In this document: positions 7,481 through 17,164 of the stretch, one piece after another
Position numbering within the stretch: position 1 is the first letter of the stretch
Layout: every line of letters starts with the position of its first letter
Assembly (NCBI GenBank): GCA_020845495.1
Contig: JADLFM010000137.1
Coordinates: 186,001 to 250,000, forward strand
Origin: Chloroflexota bacterium
Lineage (GTDB): Bacteria > Chloroflexota > UBA6077 > JACCZL01
DNA: 64,000 nucleotides
Direction: 5' to 3'
Translations under genes and position numbers: made by a program
The notes under the pieces: model-generated
What the model was told of the DNA's origin: nothing
What the model saw: only the letters and a program-made list of their open reading frames with translations
Databases searched by the model: none

Positions 7481-9319
7481 TTACTCCGAGACGTACGCCG
7501 CACAGGCATTCGAGACGCCGTGCGCCTGATTCCCGGCCTCCAAGCGGCTGGCGATCTCCGACCAGACGTCCCAGAGGTCGCCGTCGCGGGTGTCGGTGAT
7601 GCCGCGCTGCCAGTCGAGATCGAAGCCGGGCGACGGATCGGGGGCCGGCGAGCCCCACGGTGCGATGCCCTGCAAACCGGCCCGTTCGATCAATTCGAAG
7701 GTGCCCCATTGGCGGTCGTGCCAGATCCCATCCACGTCCTGCCAGCGCATCGCCATGCCCGAGCGGTACGCCGCTCGCCGGTCGCCGCCGAAGCGCGCCC
7801 GCTCCTCCTCGGGGGTGCCGCCGAGGGTGAAGCCGTACTCGGTGATCACGGTCGCGATGCCGGCCCGTTGCATCAGCATCGCGTCGTCCAGAGAGTAGGG
7901 TCGGAAGTCGTAGTCGGTGAGGCTCCAGACATTCCAGCAGTATTGGCCGCACGTCCGCTGCATGCGGTCCATCAGTTCGCGGTAGCGGGGCGTGCGATCC
8001 AGTGCCAGGCCATCGTACGGGCGATATTCCCAGTCGGTCAGTTCGGCGAGGTACTGGACGGCCGCGAAGACGAGATGGTTACGGTCGACCGCGCGGATGG
8101 TGTCGACCATGTCAGCCTGCCAGTCCAGGTACCAGCCGTAGGCGTCGTCGGAGGTGATGCCGTTGCGGGGGCTGCTACGGGACTTCATCTCGTTCCCGAG
8201 CTGCCAGCCGAACAGGGCCGGACTTCTCGCGCCGGCCGCGACGATGCGCTGAACCCACGGCTTGAAGTTCACTTCGTAGTTTGGCGCGTCGGCAAGCCTG
8301 CCTCCGTTGCACTCTTGCTCGAAGCCGTAGCGCGTGATACCGCGCCGATACCAGGGCGCGTTCAACACCCGCGCGCTGCACCAGCCAGCATGGTCGAAGC
8401 CGTAGCGGTCGCCGGGCACGCCCGGCTCGTAGTAGTCGGTGAAGGTAACCAGGACGTAGATCGCCTCATTCGGGGAGTGGGTGGCATTGAACGCTTCGAC
8501 TTCCCCGAGAAGCGCTGCAAGCCGCTGTTCGACGATACCTGGCCGGGCATCGGGATGAGGCTGTGGAAGGCCATGACCGGTCGCAATTACCCGGAACCAG
8601 CGCATCTGGTGCTGGCGCATCCACTCGAGGTTCTCGCGCAGTCCCTGGCGAAACAGCAAGTTTGGGACGTTCGAGCCGGCCGAGCGAAGCGGCCGGCAGA
8701 ACGGGTCGTACACCTGCCCGTCGACGACCGCGACGAAACCCGGCGCCCGCCAGTCGTGCGACGGCAACGGCGGCGGAGTAGCGGGCGTCGTCGGTGTCGG
8801 GCTGGCGCCAGCGCGCGGGGCCGCGCTCGTCTCACTGGCCGCCGGCGTGGCCGCCTCGGCCGGAGAGGCTGTCTCGGCCGGTCTACGCTCGTCGGCCGGC
8901 CCACTCTCCTCGGTCTGCGCGCTCGTCTCGGCCGTCGGCGTACCTGGGCCTGGCATACCGCTCTCGGTCAGGGCGCTTTCTTCGGCTGTCGCCGACGCGG
9001 CCGGCTGCGCTGCTTCTGGCACGGGCGTCACCCGCGGTGAGGCGGCCGGCGATGCTACGGGCCGCGCTCCACCTGCCTCGGGCGTCAGGACCGGCGCATC
9101 CACCGGCAACACGTCCTCCAGGTGGCCATCCTCGCGTCGATCTCCTTCCGGCCGGTCTCCCTCCGGTTGTGCCCCGCTCGGCGTCTCGGCCAGGTGGGGA
9201 GCCACAGGTGACGGGACTGGACTGGCCGGTATCTGACCGAATGCCAGCGTCGGGATGAGGACGATCTGCACGAGAACGAGTGCGATGGCCCAGACGGTGA
9301 GTCGGGCAACGTTCGACAT
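7481..9319 (-). CDS. Secreted glycosidase, clan GH-A (GH5-like), with long Ala/Pro/Thr/Glu-rich linker
   Basis: Exported protein of 612 residues: a signal peptide (residues 1-28), a low-complexity Ser/Ala/Pro/Glu region to about residue 190, and a TIM-barrel glycoside hydrolase domain. The barrel has the clan GH-A pair: GNEM with the acid/base Glu (about 377) and ITEYGF with the nucleophile Glu (about 493). Overall it resembles cellulase or mannanase-like enzymes, but subfamily and substrate are not clear. The ATG has GGAG seven bases upstream. The linker suggests display away from the membrane. It is transcribed leftward, divergent from the Ldh-type dehydrogenase. Confidence 0.85.
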   Translation of the reverse strand: MSNVARLTVWAIALVLVQIVLIPTLAFGQIPASPVPSPVAPHLAETPSGAQPEGDRPEGDRREDGHLEDVLPVDAPVLTPEAGGARPVASPAASPRVTPVPEAAQPAASATAEESALTESGMPGPGTPTAETSAQTEESGPADERRPAETASPAEAATPAASETSAAPRAGASPTPTTPATPPPLPSHDWRAPGFVAVVDGQVYDPFCRPLRSAGSNVPNLLFRQGLRENLEWMRQHQMRWFRVIATGHGLPQPHPDARPGIVEQRLAALLGEVEAFNATHSPNEAIYVLVTFTDYYEPGVPGDRYGFDHAGWCSARVLNAPWYRRGITRYGFEQECNGGRLADAPNYEVNFKPWVQRIVAAGARSPALFGWQLGNEMKSRSSPRNGITSDDAYGWYLDWQADMVDTIRAVDRNHLVFAAVQYLAELTDWEYRPYDGLALDRTPRYRELMDRMQRTCGQYCWNVWSLTDYDFRPYSLDDAMLMQRAGIATVITEYGFTLGGTPEEERARFGGDRRAAYRSGMAMRWQDVDGIWHDRQWGTFELIERAGLQGIAPWGSPAPDPSPGFDLDWQRGITDTRDGDLWDVWSEIASRLEAGNQAHGVSNACAAYVSE

Positions 9320-9617
9320 GCGGCGCTCCATGGGTAGGCGGAGATACGTGGGGCAGACTGCTCAGCGCGGTCAGGTGCCAGACGTCGCTTGCCAGAAGAG
9401 ACGGTACACGGCCCAGAATGTCTCGCGCGACGGCCGATCCTGCACAATACGGGCGGTTCCGCGCCATCTCGGCCTCGGCCACTCGGGATCGGCAGCACGT
9501 ATCATCAGGCGCCCTCGGCTCCATCGCCGGCGCTCCTTCGCTATCAGCGATCTACCATCATCAGCGGCTCACCGCCGGCCGCGCTGTCCTAGCCCGAGCC
9601 TCGAAGGGAGACCATCC
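9320..9617. other. Divergent intergenic region, no confident element
   Basis: This stretch of about 300 bases separates the divergently transcribed glycosidase and dehydrogenase genes. A GGGAG ribosome-binding site ends it on the plus strand. I see no promoter pair that meets consensus, no hairpin of note and no convincing small gene. Confidence 0.5.
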
Positions 9618-10688
9618 GTGCTCGTTCTGCCTGTAGATCGCGCTCGTGCGCTCTGCCTCGCCGTGTTCGGCCACCTTCATTTCACCGAGAGTGAGGCTGA
9701 CGACTGCACCCGGGCGATCCTGTTCGCGTCGCTACGCGGCCTCGACACCCACGGCATCGTCTCGATCCTGCCCGGCATCGCCCGGAGCGTCAAGAACGGC
9801 CAGACCCAGCCAGACGCCGACGTCCTCACGTTGAAGGACAACCGCGCGACGGCCATGTTCAAGGGTAACCGCGCGGCCGGGCCAGTCGTCGCCTCGCGGG
9901 CGATGCGCACGGCCATCGAACGTGCTCGCCACTACGGTATCGGCGCTACCACCGCCGTTCATTGCGCCCACTTCGGCGCGGCGTCGGCGTATGCCGCGAT
10001 GGCCCTGCCGGAGCAGATGTTTGGGCTGGTCATGTGTAACGCGCATCCGGTCGTCGCGCCGTTCGGTGGAGCATCTCCGCTCCACGGTACCAACCCGCTG
10101 GCGTATGCCGCGCCCACTGCCGACATGCCGCCGATCGTCCTCGACATCGCCACGAGCGCCGCCGCGCACGGCCAGATCGCCAAGGCACTCCGCCGCGGTC
10201 AGCCAGTCCCGCCCGAGTGGGCGCTCGACTCCGAGGGCCGGCGCACCACCGACGCCCAGGCCGCGATGAAGGGCGTCCTGCTCCCGTTTGGGGGTCACAA
10301 AGGGTACGGCATGGGCATCCTCGTCGACCTGCTGACCGGCGCGCTGACCGGCTCGACCGTGGGGCTGACCGTCCAACAGCAGAATCCCGATCCGGATATC
10401 GGCGGCCAGGCGTTCTTCTTCCTGGCGATCGATCCCGAGTGCTTCGGCGGGCGCGAAACGTTCCTGGCGCGGGTCGATCAACTGGTCCGCGATGCGAAGT
10501 CGGTGAAGGCGGCTGAAGGCTTCTCGGAGGTGCTCCTGCCAGGCGAGTTGGAGTGGCGCGAGGAGCAACGGCGGTCAAAGTCGGGCATCCCGCTCCAGGA
10601 AGCCGACTGGAGCGCGCTCGTCGCAGGGCTCGAGGCGGCCGGCTTGCCGCGCGACCTGATCGACGCTCATGCGCCGGTGGAGGCCTGA
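9618..10688 (+). CDS. Ldh/malate dehydrogenase family (Ldh_2) NAD(P)-dependent oxidoreductase
   Basis: Cytoplasmic 2-hydroxyacid or ureidoglycolate-type dehydrogenase of 356 residues, the family length. Family signatures include GLDTHGIVS near the N-terminus, HCAHFGAASAYA, the GTNPLAYAAP nucleotide-site motif and the FGGHKGYGMGI glycine-rich segment. Members oxidise malate, sulfolactate, ureidoglycolate or 2,3-diketogulonate; sequence alone does not choose. The GTG start has GGGAG seven bases upstream, whereas the open frame extends much further upstream with non-protein-like composition. A membrane glycosyltransferase gene follows after 19 bases; the functional link is unclear. Confidence 0.88.
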   Translation: MLVLPVDRARALCLAVFGHLHFTESEADDCTRAILFASLRGLDTHGIVSILPGIARSVKNGQTQPDADVLTLKDNRATAMFKGNRAAGPVVASRAMRTAIERARHYGIGATTAVHCAHFGAASAYAAMALPEQMFGLVMCNAHPVVAPFGGASPLHGTNPLAYAAPTADMPPIVLDIATSAAAHGQIAKALRRGQPVPPEWALDSEGRRTTDAQAAMKGVLLPFGGHKGYGMGILVDLLTGALTGSTVGLTVQQQNPDPDIGGQAFFFLAIDPECFGGRETFLARVDQLVRDAKSVKAAEGFSEVLLPGELEWREEQRRSKSGIPLQEADWSALVAGLEAAGLPRDLIDAHAPVEA

Positions 10689-10707
10689 CGCCGGAGAGTT
10701 GCCAGGA

Positions 10708-12534
10708 ATGACGGCCGCCTACGAGCGTTCGCGGAGCGGCGGAGCCGGCGTGGTTGTCGACCGCGCCGGCCCGCGCACGCCCGGCGCTCGGTGGCATAGC
10801 GGTCCGGCGCTCGGTGGCATGCGGCTCGATCGGGCAGGCCTCGTGCTTGTGGCTCTGGTTGCGCTCGCGACTCGCTTCGTCGGGCTGGACTACGGCCTGC
10901 CCCACTCGTTCTATCCTGACGAGAACAAGGTCTACGAGGCGACGATCGCGATCGTCAGTACCGGCGATCTTCGCCCGATTCACTTCTTCTACCCGCCCTT
11001 CTGGACATATGTCCTCTCGGCAGCACTGAAGGGCGGGATGCTCCTGGCCGGCCCGTTTGGCGGCCAGACGCCGTACGGCCCCGCCACGCTGGAGAACCTG
11101 GGCTTTGTGCTCTGGGCGATGCGCGCCGTCACCGCGGTGACGGGCGTCGTCACGGCCATCGTCGTCTACCTGCTCGCACGACGCCTCTTCACCGCACTGA
11201 ACCTCCCCTACGTCACCGCCTGTGCGCTAGCGGCGGCCAGCTTCCTGGCGCTCAGCCCCTTGCACGTTCAGCATTCGCACGTCGCCTCGCCGGACGTCCC
11301 GACGACGATGTTCGTCGCCATCGCGGCCTACTTCGCGCTACGGATCGTGGAGGACGGGCGTACTCGCTGGTACGTGCTGGCTGGCCTCGCCACCGGCCTC
11401 GCGGCGGGCGTCAAGCACCCGAGCGCCGCCTTCGCACTCGTGATCGTTCTCGCGCACCTGACCCGCTGCCGCGTCATGCGACGGCATTTCATCCAGTCAG
11501 TTGCCGCCGCACTGTTCGACCGCCGCCTCTGGCTCGCCGGGCTCGTCACGGTCGTCGCCTTCGTGGGTACGTCGCCGTACGTCATCATCGACTGGGATCG
11601 CTTCCGCGCCGGCCTGGACTACGAGACTGACAAGCAACTGGCGCGTGGCCAGAGCGGTGAACTGTTCTCGACCGGACTGCTGGCCTCATTCCTCTACGCG
11701 CCCGCGGCTCTGCGCTGGGGGCTGGATACGCCGGTCGCGCTGCTCGCGGCGCTCGGCCTAAGCTGGGGCTTCTGGACGGTCGGCCGGCTGTCGAGCCGCC
11801 AGAATCGGCATGCGCCTGAGCTTCGCTACCTGCTCGTCTTCCTGATCTACCCGGTGCTGCTCTGCCTGTTCTCCTGGCTGTGGCAAATTCGTTACGCGCG
11901 CTACCTGCTCACGGTGGTGCCATTCGCCTGCGTGCTGGCAGGTCTCGGGGTTGCCTGGCTGGCGGGTCGTGCATCGGCCATGCGCGCGGAGCGTCGCGAT
12001 GCTGCTATGTCACACGTCGGTCAACGGACGATCCTCTCTCCTGGCGGGTCGGTCGTGGTCGCCGTCGCCGCACTCGGGGCGCTGTTCTGGCAGGCCGACG
12101 GCGTCGTCCGTTACGACTATTTGCTGACACGACCGGACACCCGTGTCGTCTCCGCACGTTGGATCTCCGCGAACCTGCCACCTGACCAACAGATCACGAC
12201 CGAGTGGTACGGTCCGCCTCACCCGAATGCGCGCTCGCGTGGCCTCGACCTCTCGGACGACCCACTCGCGCGGTATCGCAAACGCGGTGTCGTCTACATC
12301 GCGACCAGCAGCTACGTCTACAACCGCTGGCTCGTGAATCCGGACCGCTTCCCGAAGCGCGCCGAGTTCTACGGCTCACTCGACGACCAGGCGCGGCTGC
12401 TCTTCGCGGTGGCGCCCGAGCCGCTCTTCGAATACGACCTGACCCAGGACGGCTGGCAAGGCTGGCACGGCATCCCGCTCGACGACAGCGCCCGCCCCGG
12501 CCCGATCATCCGGATCTACGACATCCGCGATTAG
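10708..12534 (+). CDS. GT39/PMT-like membrane glycosyltransferase
   Basis: Polytopic membrane protein of 608 residues of the GT-C class (dolichyl-phosphate mannosyltransferase/ArnT-like). The first periplasmic loop holds YPDENKVYEA, the Asp-Glu pair typical of the PMT superfamily, and FFYPPFWTYV follows. About ten hydrophobic helices precede a periplasmic C-terminal domain (about residues 470-608). Such enzymes transfer a sugar from a polyprenyl-phosphate carrier to protein or lipid on the outer membrane face. The ATG was chosen at MTAAYERS; the preceding residues overlap the dehydrogenase. Its stop interlocks with that of the convergent MFS gene. Confidence 0.85.
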   Translation: MTAAYERSRSGGAGVVVDRAGPRTPGARWHSGPALGGMRLDRAGLVLVALVALATRFVGLDYGLPHSFYPDENKVYEATIAIVSTGDLRPIHFFYPPFWTYVLSAALKGGMLLAGPFGGQTPYGPATLENLGFVLWAMRAVTAVTGVVTAIVVYLLARRLFTALNLPYVTACALAAASFLALSPLHVQHSHVASPDVPTTMFVAIAAYFALRIVEDGRTRWYVLAGLATGLAAGVKHPSAAFALVIVLAHLTRCRVMRRHFIQSVAAALFDRRLWLAGLVTVVAFVGTSPYVIIDWDRFRAGLDYETDKQLARGQSGELFSTGLLASFLYAPAALRWGLDTPVALLAALGLSWGFWTVGRLSSRQNRHAPELRYLLVFLIYPVLLCLFSWLWQIRYARYLLTVVPFACVLAGLGVAWLAGRASAMRAERRDAAMSHVGQRTILSPGGSVVVAVAALGALFWQADGVVRYDYLLTRPDTRVVSARWISANLPPDQQITTEWYGPPHPNARSRGLDLSDDPLARYRKRGVVYIATSSYVYNRWLVNPDRFPKRAEFYGSLDDQARLLFAVAPEPLFEYDLTQDGWQGWHGIPLDDSARPGPIIRIYDIRD

Positions 12535-13793
12535 CGCGCCGCTGCTACCTCAGGCCGCGGCTTTCGCGCGCGCAGCAGCACCGTCACGAGCGCCAGACCG
12601 CCGCAGGCCGCCATCCCGACGAAACTCACCGTATAGCCGAAGTGGTCGAGAATCGGTCCGACGACGACCGGGCCAAACACCTGCGTCAGATCGCCGCTGA
12701 GACGGTAGATGCTCACCAGAGCGCCCGTCGAGAAACCGCCAATCGTGAACACGAACAGCCCGCTCGCGACCCCGAGGACCGCCAATCCCGCGCCGAACAC
12801 GATCACCGCGACCCAGAGCCCATAGGGGAGCGGCACGAACGGCATCATCGCGACCCCCAGCGATGAGACGATCAGCGCCGCCGCGACGACCGGCCGCACG
12901 CCGAAGCGGTTGGTAGCCCAACCAGCCGGCGCGAGCATCAGCAACTGCATCACCGACTGCGAGCCGAGCAGCAGGCCGACCATCACCGGATCGAGGCCAG
13001 CCGGGCCAGAGGCGTAGAGTGGCAGTGCCAACTGCCCGACGCTCATCCGGTACATGAACGTCACCAGATGGGGCAGTAGCACCAGGGTGATCGCAAGCAA
13101 TGCGCTCAGCGCGAAGCTCTCGCGGGCGGCAGCAGACCTGGGTGTCGGCGTCGGCTGGCGGCGCACCGTTGGAATGGCCAGGAGGAAGGAGACGACGCCT
13201 GCCAGGATGCAGAAGACCAGCGCGTAGCGCCAACCGAACGCTGCCGCGACCGGGCCGCCGATGGCCGGCCCGAACGCACCGCCGAGCGTCAGGGCGGACT
13301 GGTAGAGCGCCATCGAGCCGCCGGCTCGCTCGGCGCGCGCTCCAGTCATCATGCCGGCGAGGACACCGGCCGGTACGATGCCCAGGCCGATGCCCTGAAC
13401 CAGTCTGCCGACAGCCAGGACCGGGAAGAGCGGCGCCAGCGCGCCGATGGCCGAGCCGACGATGAACACCACGGTCCCGAGCAGGATCACGCGCCCTGGC
13501 CCGAACCGGCCCACGGCGATACCAGCCGGAAAGCCGCCAAGCAGGCGTCCCGCGCCAAGGGCGCTCACGATGAGGGCGCCAAGGCCGGCCGAAGCGCCGA
13601 ATTCGTCCAGGATGTCGGAGAACGATGGAGCGATCGCGCCAAACCCTACCGAGACCAGCGTCAGCGCGGTAAGTCCCGCCCAGTAAGTGTAGAGTGACTG
13701 GCCGGGCTCCGAGTCGGCGTCAGGGGGCGCGCCCGGTGCAACGGCAGCATCGTCGAGCACGTCATCGGATGAGATGGACGACATGCGAGCCAT
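12531..13793 (-). CDS. MFS transporter
   Basis: Major facilitator of about 420 residues with twelve predicted helices in two halves and a charged N-terminal tail of about 45 residues. The loop between helices 2 and 3 reads GIAVGRFGPGRVI, a motif A variant. The general look is that of drug or metabolite exporters, but no substrate signature is visible. Two ATG codons nine bases apart could start it; neither has a good ribosome-binding site. It is convergent with the GT39 gene and divergent from the Dpp operon. Confidence 0.88.
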   Translation of the reverse strand: MARMSSISSDDVLDDAAVAPGAPPDADSEPGQSLYTYWAGLTALTLVSVGFGAIAPSFSDILDEFGASAGLGALIVSALGAGRLLGGFPAGIAVGRFGPGRVILLGTVVFIVGSAIGALAPLFPVLAVGRLVQGIGLGIVPAGVLAGMMTGARAERAGGSMALYQSALTLGGAFGPAIGGPVAAAFGWRYALVFCILAGVVSFLLAIPTVRRQPTPTPRSAAARESFALSALLAITLVLLPHLVTFMYRMSVGQLALPLYASGPAGLDPVMVGLLLGSQSVMQLLMLAPAGWATNRFGVRPVVAAALIVSSLGVAMMPFVPLPYGLWVAVIVFGAGLAVLGVASGLFVFTIGGFSTGALVSIYRLSGDLTQVFGPVVVGPILDHFGYTVSFVGMAACGGLALVTVLLRARKPRPEVAAAR

Positions 13794-13833
13794 GATACCC
13801 GCAGTCGCGGCGCCCACAACACGCGGCCTGAGA

Positions 13834-13862
13834 TTGATGAGATGGCGCGCCTGTGGTACCCT
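13834..13862 (+). promoter_or_regulatory. Promoter of the second Dpp operon
   Basis: TTGATG (13834-13839) and TACCCT (13857-13862) are separated by 17 bases. The start point would be near 13869, about 60 bases before the DppB-type start. The site lies between divergent genes. Confidence 0.5.
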
Positions 13863-13931
13863 TCGGCCGCTTCAGGCGCTCGGCGGCCTGGGAGGGGGGA
13901 GCGTGACGGAGCAGGCATCCGAGGGCATCCC

Positions 13932-14888
13932 ATGGCGGCGGTCTTCCAACCAACGAGGGGCTCCGGCAGTGCGATCCTGAGCGTCGTCCTGCGACGGCTC
14001 GCTCAGGCGCTTATCGTCCTGTTCCTCGTCAGCATCGTCGCCTTCGCGCTCGTACTCCTCACTGGTGACCCGGTCGCGATGATGCTGCCGGTCCACGCTA
14101 GCGAGGCCGACCGGGTGGCCCTCGAACGAGAGCTTGGCCTCGACCGGCCGCTCGTGATGCAATACGCCGGCTTCCTGGCCGGCATCGTGCATGGCGACCT
14201 CGGCCAGTCGATCAAGTTCAGTCAGCCGGTCGGTCCGCTCATCGCCTCGAAGCTGCCGGTCACGCTCGTTCTCGTCATCACGTCGATGGCCATCGCCATC
14301 GTCGTTGGATTACCGCTCGGCATCCTGGCCGGCTCCCGACCGCACGGCATCTTCGACGCGCTGGCGACGGTCTGCTCGCTGCTGGCCGTGTCATTGCCCA
14401 CGTTCTGGATCGGGCTGATCCTGATCCTGGTGTTCGCCGACCGCCTCCGCCTGCTTCCGATGGGCGGTAGCGGCGGCCTCACCCATCTGGTCATGCCGGC
14501 CGTGGCACTCTCGGCGCATAGCCTGGGCCTGATCGCACGGCTTACGCGGGCCAGCGTCCTCGACGAGCGCCGCCAACCCTACGTCACGACGGCGCGCTCG
14601 AAGGGCCTCGCCGAACGGATCATCGGCTACCGCCACGTCCTCCGCAACGCGATGATCCCGACCGTCACCGTCGTCGGGCTCCAGTTCGGGGCATTGATCG
14701 GCGGCTCGGTCATCATCGAGACCGTCTTCTCGTGGCCCGGCATCGGCTGGCTGCTGATGCAAGGCGTCTACGCGCGGGATGTGACGCTGGTGCGGGCGCT
14801 CGTGCTGTTGATCGGGGCGATCTTCATCGGCGTCAACCTGCTCGTCGACCTCTCGTACCGCTTCCTCGACCCACGGATCCGCGCGTGA
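13932..14888 (+). CDS. Dpp-type ABC transporter permease (DppB family)
   Basis: Inner-membrane permease of 318 residues with six predicted helices. It carries the DppB landmark LTGDPVAMMLP and an EAA loop (TTARSKGLAERIIGYRHVLR) that docks the ATPase. A GAGGG lies six bases before the ATG. Its stop overlaps the start of the next permease by four bases (GTGA). With the following three genes it forms an import operon, but no ATPase gene is nearby, so the energy-coupling subunits must be elsewhere or shared. Confidence 0.93.
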   Translation: MAAVFQPTRGSGSAILSVVLRRLAQALIVLFLVSIVAFALVLLTGDPVAMMLPVHASEADRVALERELGLDRPLVMQYAGFLAGIVHGDLGQSIKFSQPVGPLIASKLPVTLVLVITSMAIAIVVGLPLGILAGSRPHGIFDALATVCSLLAVSLPTFWIGLILILVFADRLRLLPMGGSGGLTHLVMPAVALSAHSLGLIARLTRASVLDERRQPYVTTARSKGLAERIIGYRHVLRNAMIPTVTVVGLQFGALIGGSVIIETVFSWPGIGWLLMQGVYARDVTLVRALVLLIGAIFIGVNLLVDLSYRFLDPRIRA

Positions 14889-15805
14889 CGACCGGCCAGG
14901 AGGTACGATCCAGTACCACGCTATCGGTCGTTGCCGATTCGAGCTCGGCCGGCTCGTCCGCGCCCACGCGGCGTAGCCCCTCCTGGCTGGCTCGGCGCGC
15001 CATGCCGGCATCGGCCTGGATCGGGCTGGTCATGACGGCGCTCGTCGTCCTGGTCGCGCTCGCCGCCCCGCTCCTCGCACCCTATGCCCCGGACGATCAG
15101 GATCTCGGGCGCTCACTTGCCCCGCCCTTCTGGCTGCCGGGCGGCTCACTCGAAAGCCCGCTTGGGGCCGACTATCAGGGCCGCGACCTGCTCAGCCGAC
15201 TGATCTTCGGCGCCCGCACGTCGCTGCTGGTCGGGGTCTCAGCGGTGGCGGTGGCGGGCCTGCTCGGCGCGCCGCTGGGACTGGTTGCTGGCTACTGCGG
15301 CGGCTGGATCGACGCGGCGCTGATGCGGCTCGCGGACGCTCAGCTTGCCCTGCCGCCAATCGTGCTCGCTATCGGCGTGCTGACCATGACCGGCTCGTCG
15401 GTGCCCACTATTGTGGCCGTGCTCGGCGTCATCGGCTGGGTCCAGTACGCGCGGGTGATTCGCGGGCAGACCCTGTCGCTGCGCGAGCGCGAGTTCGTGC
15501 TGGCGGCGCGGGTCTGTGGCGCCAGCGCCGCCCGGATCATCTTCCATCACATCTTTCCGAACACCCTCGGTCCGCTGCTGGTCATTGCGACGGTGAACGT
15601 CTCGGGGATGATCCTCGCCGAGGCGTCGCTAAGCTTCCTGGGCATCGGCATCCGGCCGCCAACCGCCGCCTGGGGCACCATGCTGAGCGAGGGGCGAGAC
15701 GTCTTTGCCACTGCCTGGTGGAACGCCGTGTTCCCCGGCCTCGCAATCGTCTGGACGGTGTTCGGCATCAACCTGCTCGGCGACGCCTGGCAGCGGCGCC
15801 GCTGA
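14885..15805 (+). CDS. Dpp-type ABC transporter permease (DppC family)
   Basis: Second permease subunit, 306 residues. After a polar tail of about 40 residues come the DppC N-terminal helix, the conserved LGADYQGRDLLSRLIFGAR segment and an EAA loop (AARVCGASAARIIFHHIFP). The GTG start overlaps the upstream stop (GTGA), implying translational coupling. Together with the DppB-type partner it forms the membrane channel for a solute delivered by the lipoprotein encoded two genes downstream. Confidence 0.93.
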   Translation: MTTGQEVRSSTTLSVVADSSSAGSSAPTRRSPSWLARRAMPASAWIGLVMTALVVLVALAAPLLAPYAPDDQDLGRSLAPPFWLPGGSLESPLGADYQGRDLLSRLIFGARTSLLVGVSAVAVAGLLGAPLGLVAGYCGGWIDAALMRLADAQLALPPIVLAIGVLTMTGSSVPTIVAVLGVIGWVQYARVIRGQTLSLREREFVLAARVCGASAARIIFHHIFPNTLGPLLVIATVNVSGMILAEASLSFLGIGIRPPTAAWGTMLSEGRDVFATAWWNAVFPGLAIVWTVFGINLLGDAWQRRR

Positions 15806-15869
15806 TACGGCTGCCCTGACCCGCTGACGCCAACGGGCATCGGCGGGTGCAGCGAAGGAGTCTTCTGAC

Positions 15870-17114
15870 GTGGGCACGCTCCTCCTCGACTGTACGCTCA
15901 TCGACTGCACTGGCGCGCCGCCGCTTACAGACGCGGCCATCCTGGTCGAACATGGCCGCCTAACCGACATCGGGCCGCGGGCTGAGGTGCTGCGGCGGGC
16001 CAGCGACGGCCACGAGGTCCGCGCGCTCGACGGCGACACCGTCCTGCCGGGCCTCTGGGATGCCCACGTCCACCTGGGTGCCGTCGTGCCGCCCTGGGAG
16101 GATCGCTTCCGGGGTGAGGTCGAGGCCCATTACGCGTACCGAGTCGTCCGCAAGGCGACCGACAACCTGCTCAGCGGCATTACCTCGCTGCGGACGATGG
16201 GCGACCGCAACAACGCCGACCTTCAGCTCAAGCGCGCCATCGAGTCGGGCACGCTGGTCGGGCCACGCCTCTGGGTGGCCGGCGACGTGATGTGGAGCCG
16301 GGAGGCCGCGGGTGTGGACGCCTTCCGTGCGAAGGCCCGCGAGCGGCTCCGTCAGGGTGTCGATCACGTCAAGCTATTCGCAACCGGCGGCATCGCCTGG
16401 CCGGCCGAGACGATCGCGCACACCATCTGCACGCCCGAGGAGTTGCGGGCAGCGGTCGAGGAGGCACACCGCTGGCACAAGCCGGTCGCGGTCCATGCCA
16501 TCGGCGACGAGGGTGTCATCATGGCGGCCGAGGCCGGCGCGGACTCGGTCGAGCACGGCTTCGTGCTGGGCGAGGCCGGCATCGAGGCGATGGTCCGCAA
16601 CGCCACCGTCTTCTCGCCCCAGTTGTGCGTGACGAAAGCGTGGAATGAAGACACAATCCGCGACGCCGGGTGCTTCCCGGACTGGTTCCTGACCAACGCC
16701 ATCGAGGCCAGCGAGGTCCACCATGCAATGGTCCGCAAGGCGATTCACGCCGGCCTGACCATCGTCTGCGGCGTCGACAACCTGACCCGCCTGCCGTGGT
16801 CGCCTGGCATCGAGACGTTCGAGGGCCTGCCAGCCCTGATCTCGGAGATCCGCTTCGCGGCCGAGTGCGGCCTGACTCCCATGCAGGCACTCCAGGCCGC
16901 AACCATCAACACTGCCCGCGCCTGCCGCGCCGACCGCGACCTTGGCACACTGGAGCGCGGCAAACGTGCCGACCTGATCGCGGTGGCCGGCGATCCGCTG
17001 GCGAACCTGGATGCCCTGTTCGATGTCCGGCTGGTCATGAAGGGTGGAAGTGTCGTCCGCGACGACCGGCGCCCCCTACCCGCCGGGGCCCCAACTCTGG
17101 CGCGCGTGCCGTAG
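15870..17114 (+). CDS. Metal-dependent amidohydrolase (imidazolonepropionase/prolidase-like subgroup)
   Basis: Cytoplasmic amidohydrolase-superfamily enzyme of 414 residues with the composite N/C-terminal beta domain and a TIM barrel. Metal ligands are visible: DAHVHLG (HxH, about residue 67), DHVKLFATGG, AVHAIGD, VEHGF and the Asp in CGVDNL. The GTG start has GGAG nine bases upstream. Its place between the two permeases and the binding protein suggests that it hydrolyses the imported solute or a derivative, perhaps an N-acyl amino acid, peptide or heterocyclic amide. That link is inference from operon position. Confidence 0.88.
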   Translation: MGTLLLDCTLIDCTGAPPLTDAAILVEHGRLTDIGPRAEVLRRASDGHEVRALDGDTVLPGLWDAHVHLGAVVPPWEDRFRGEVEAHYAYRVVRKATDNLLSGITSLRTMGDRNNADLQLKRAIESGTLVGPRLWVAGDVMWSREAAGVDAFRAKARERLRQGVDHVKLFATGGIAWPAETIAHTICTPEELRAAVEEAHRWHKPVAVHAIGDEGVIMAAEAGADSVEHGFVLGEAGIEAMVRNATVFSPQLCVTKAWNEDTIRDAGCFPDWFLTNAIEASEVHHAMVRKAIHAGLTIVCGVDNLTRLPWSPGIETFEGLPALISEIRFAAECGLTPMQALQAATINTARACRADRDLGTLERGKRADLIAVAGDPLANLDALFDVRLVMKGGSVVRDDRRPLPAGAPTLARVP

Positions 17115-17164
17115 TGTGGGTGCCACCGCCCCACACAGCCCTCTCGAACGAGGAGGAGTTCCCC

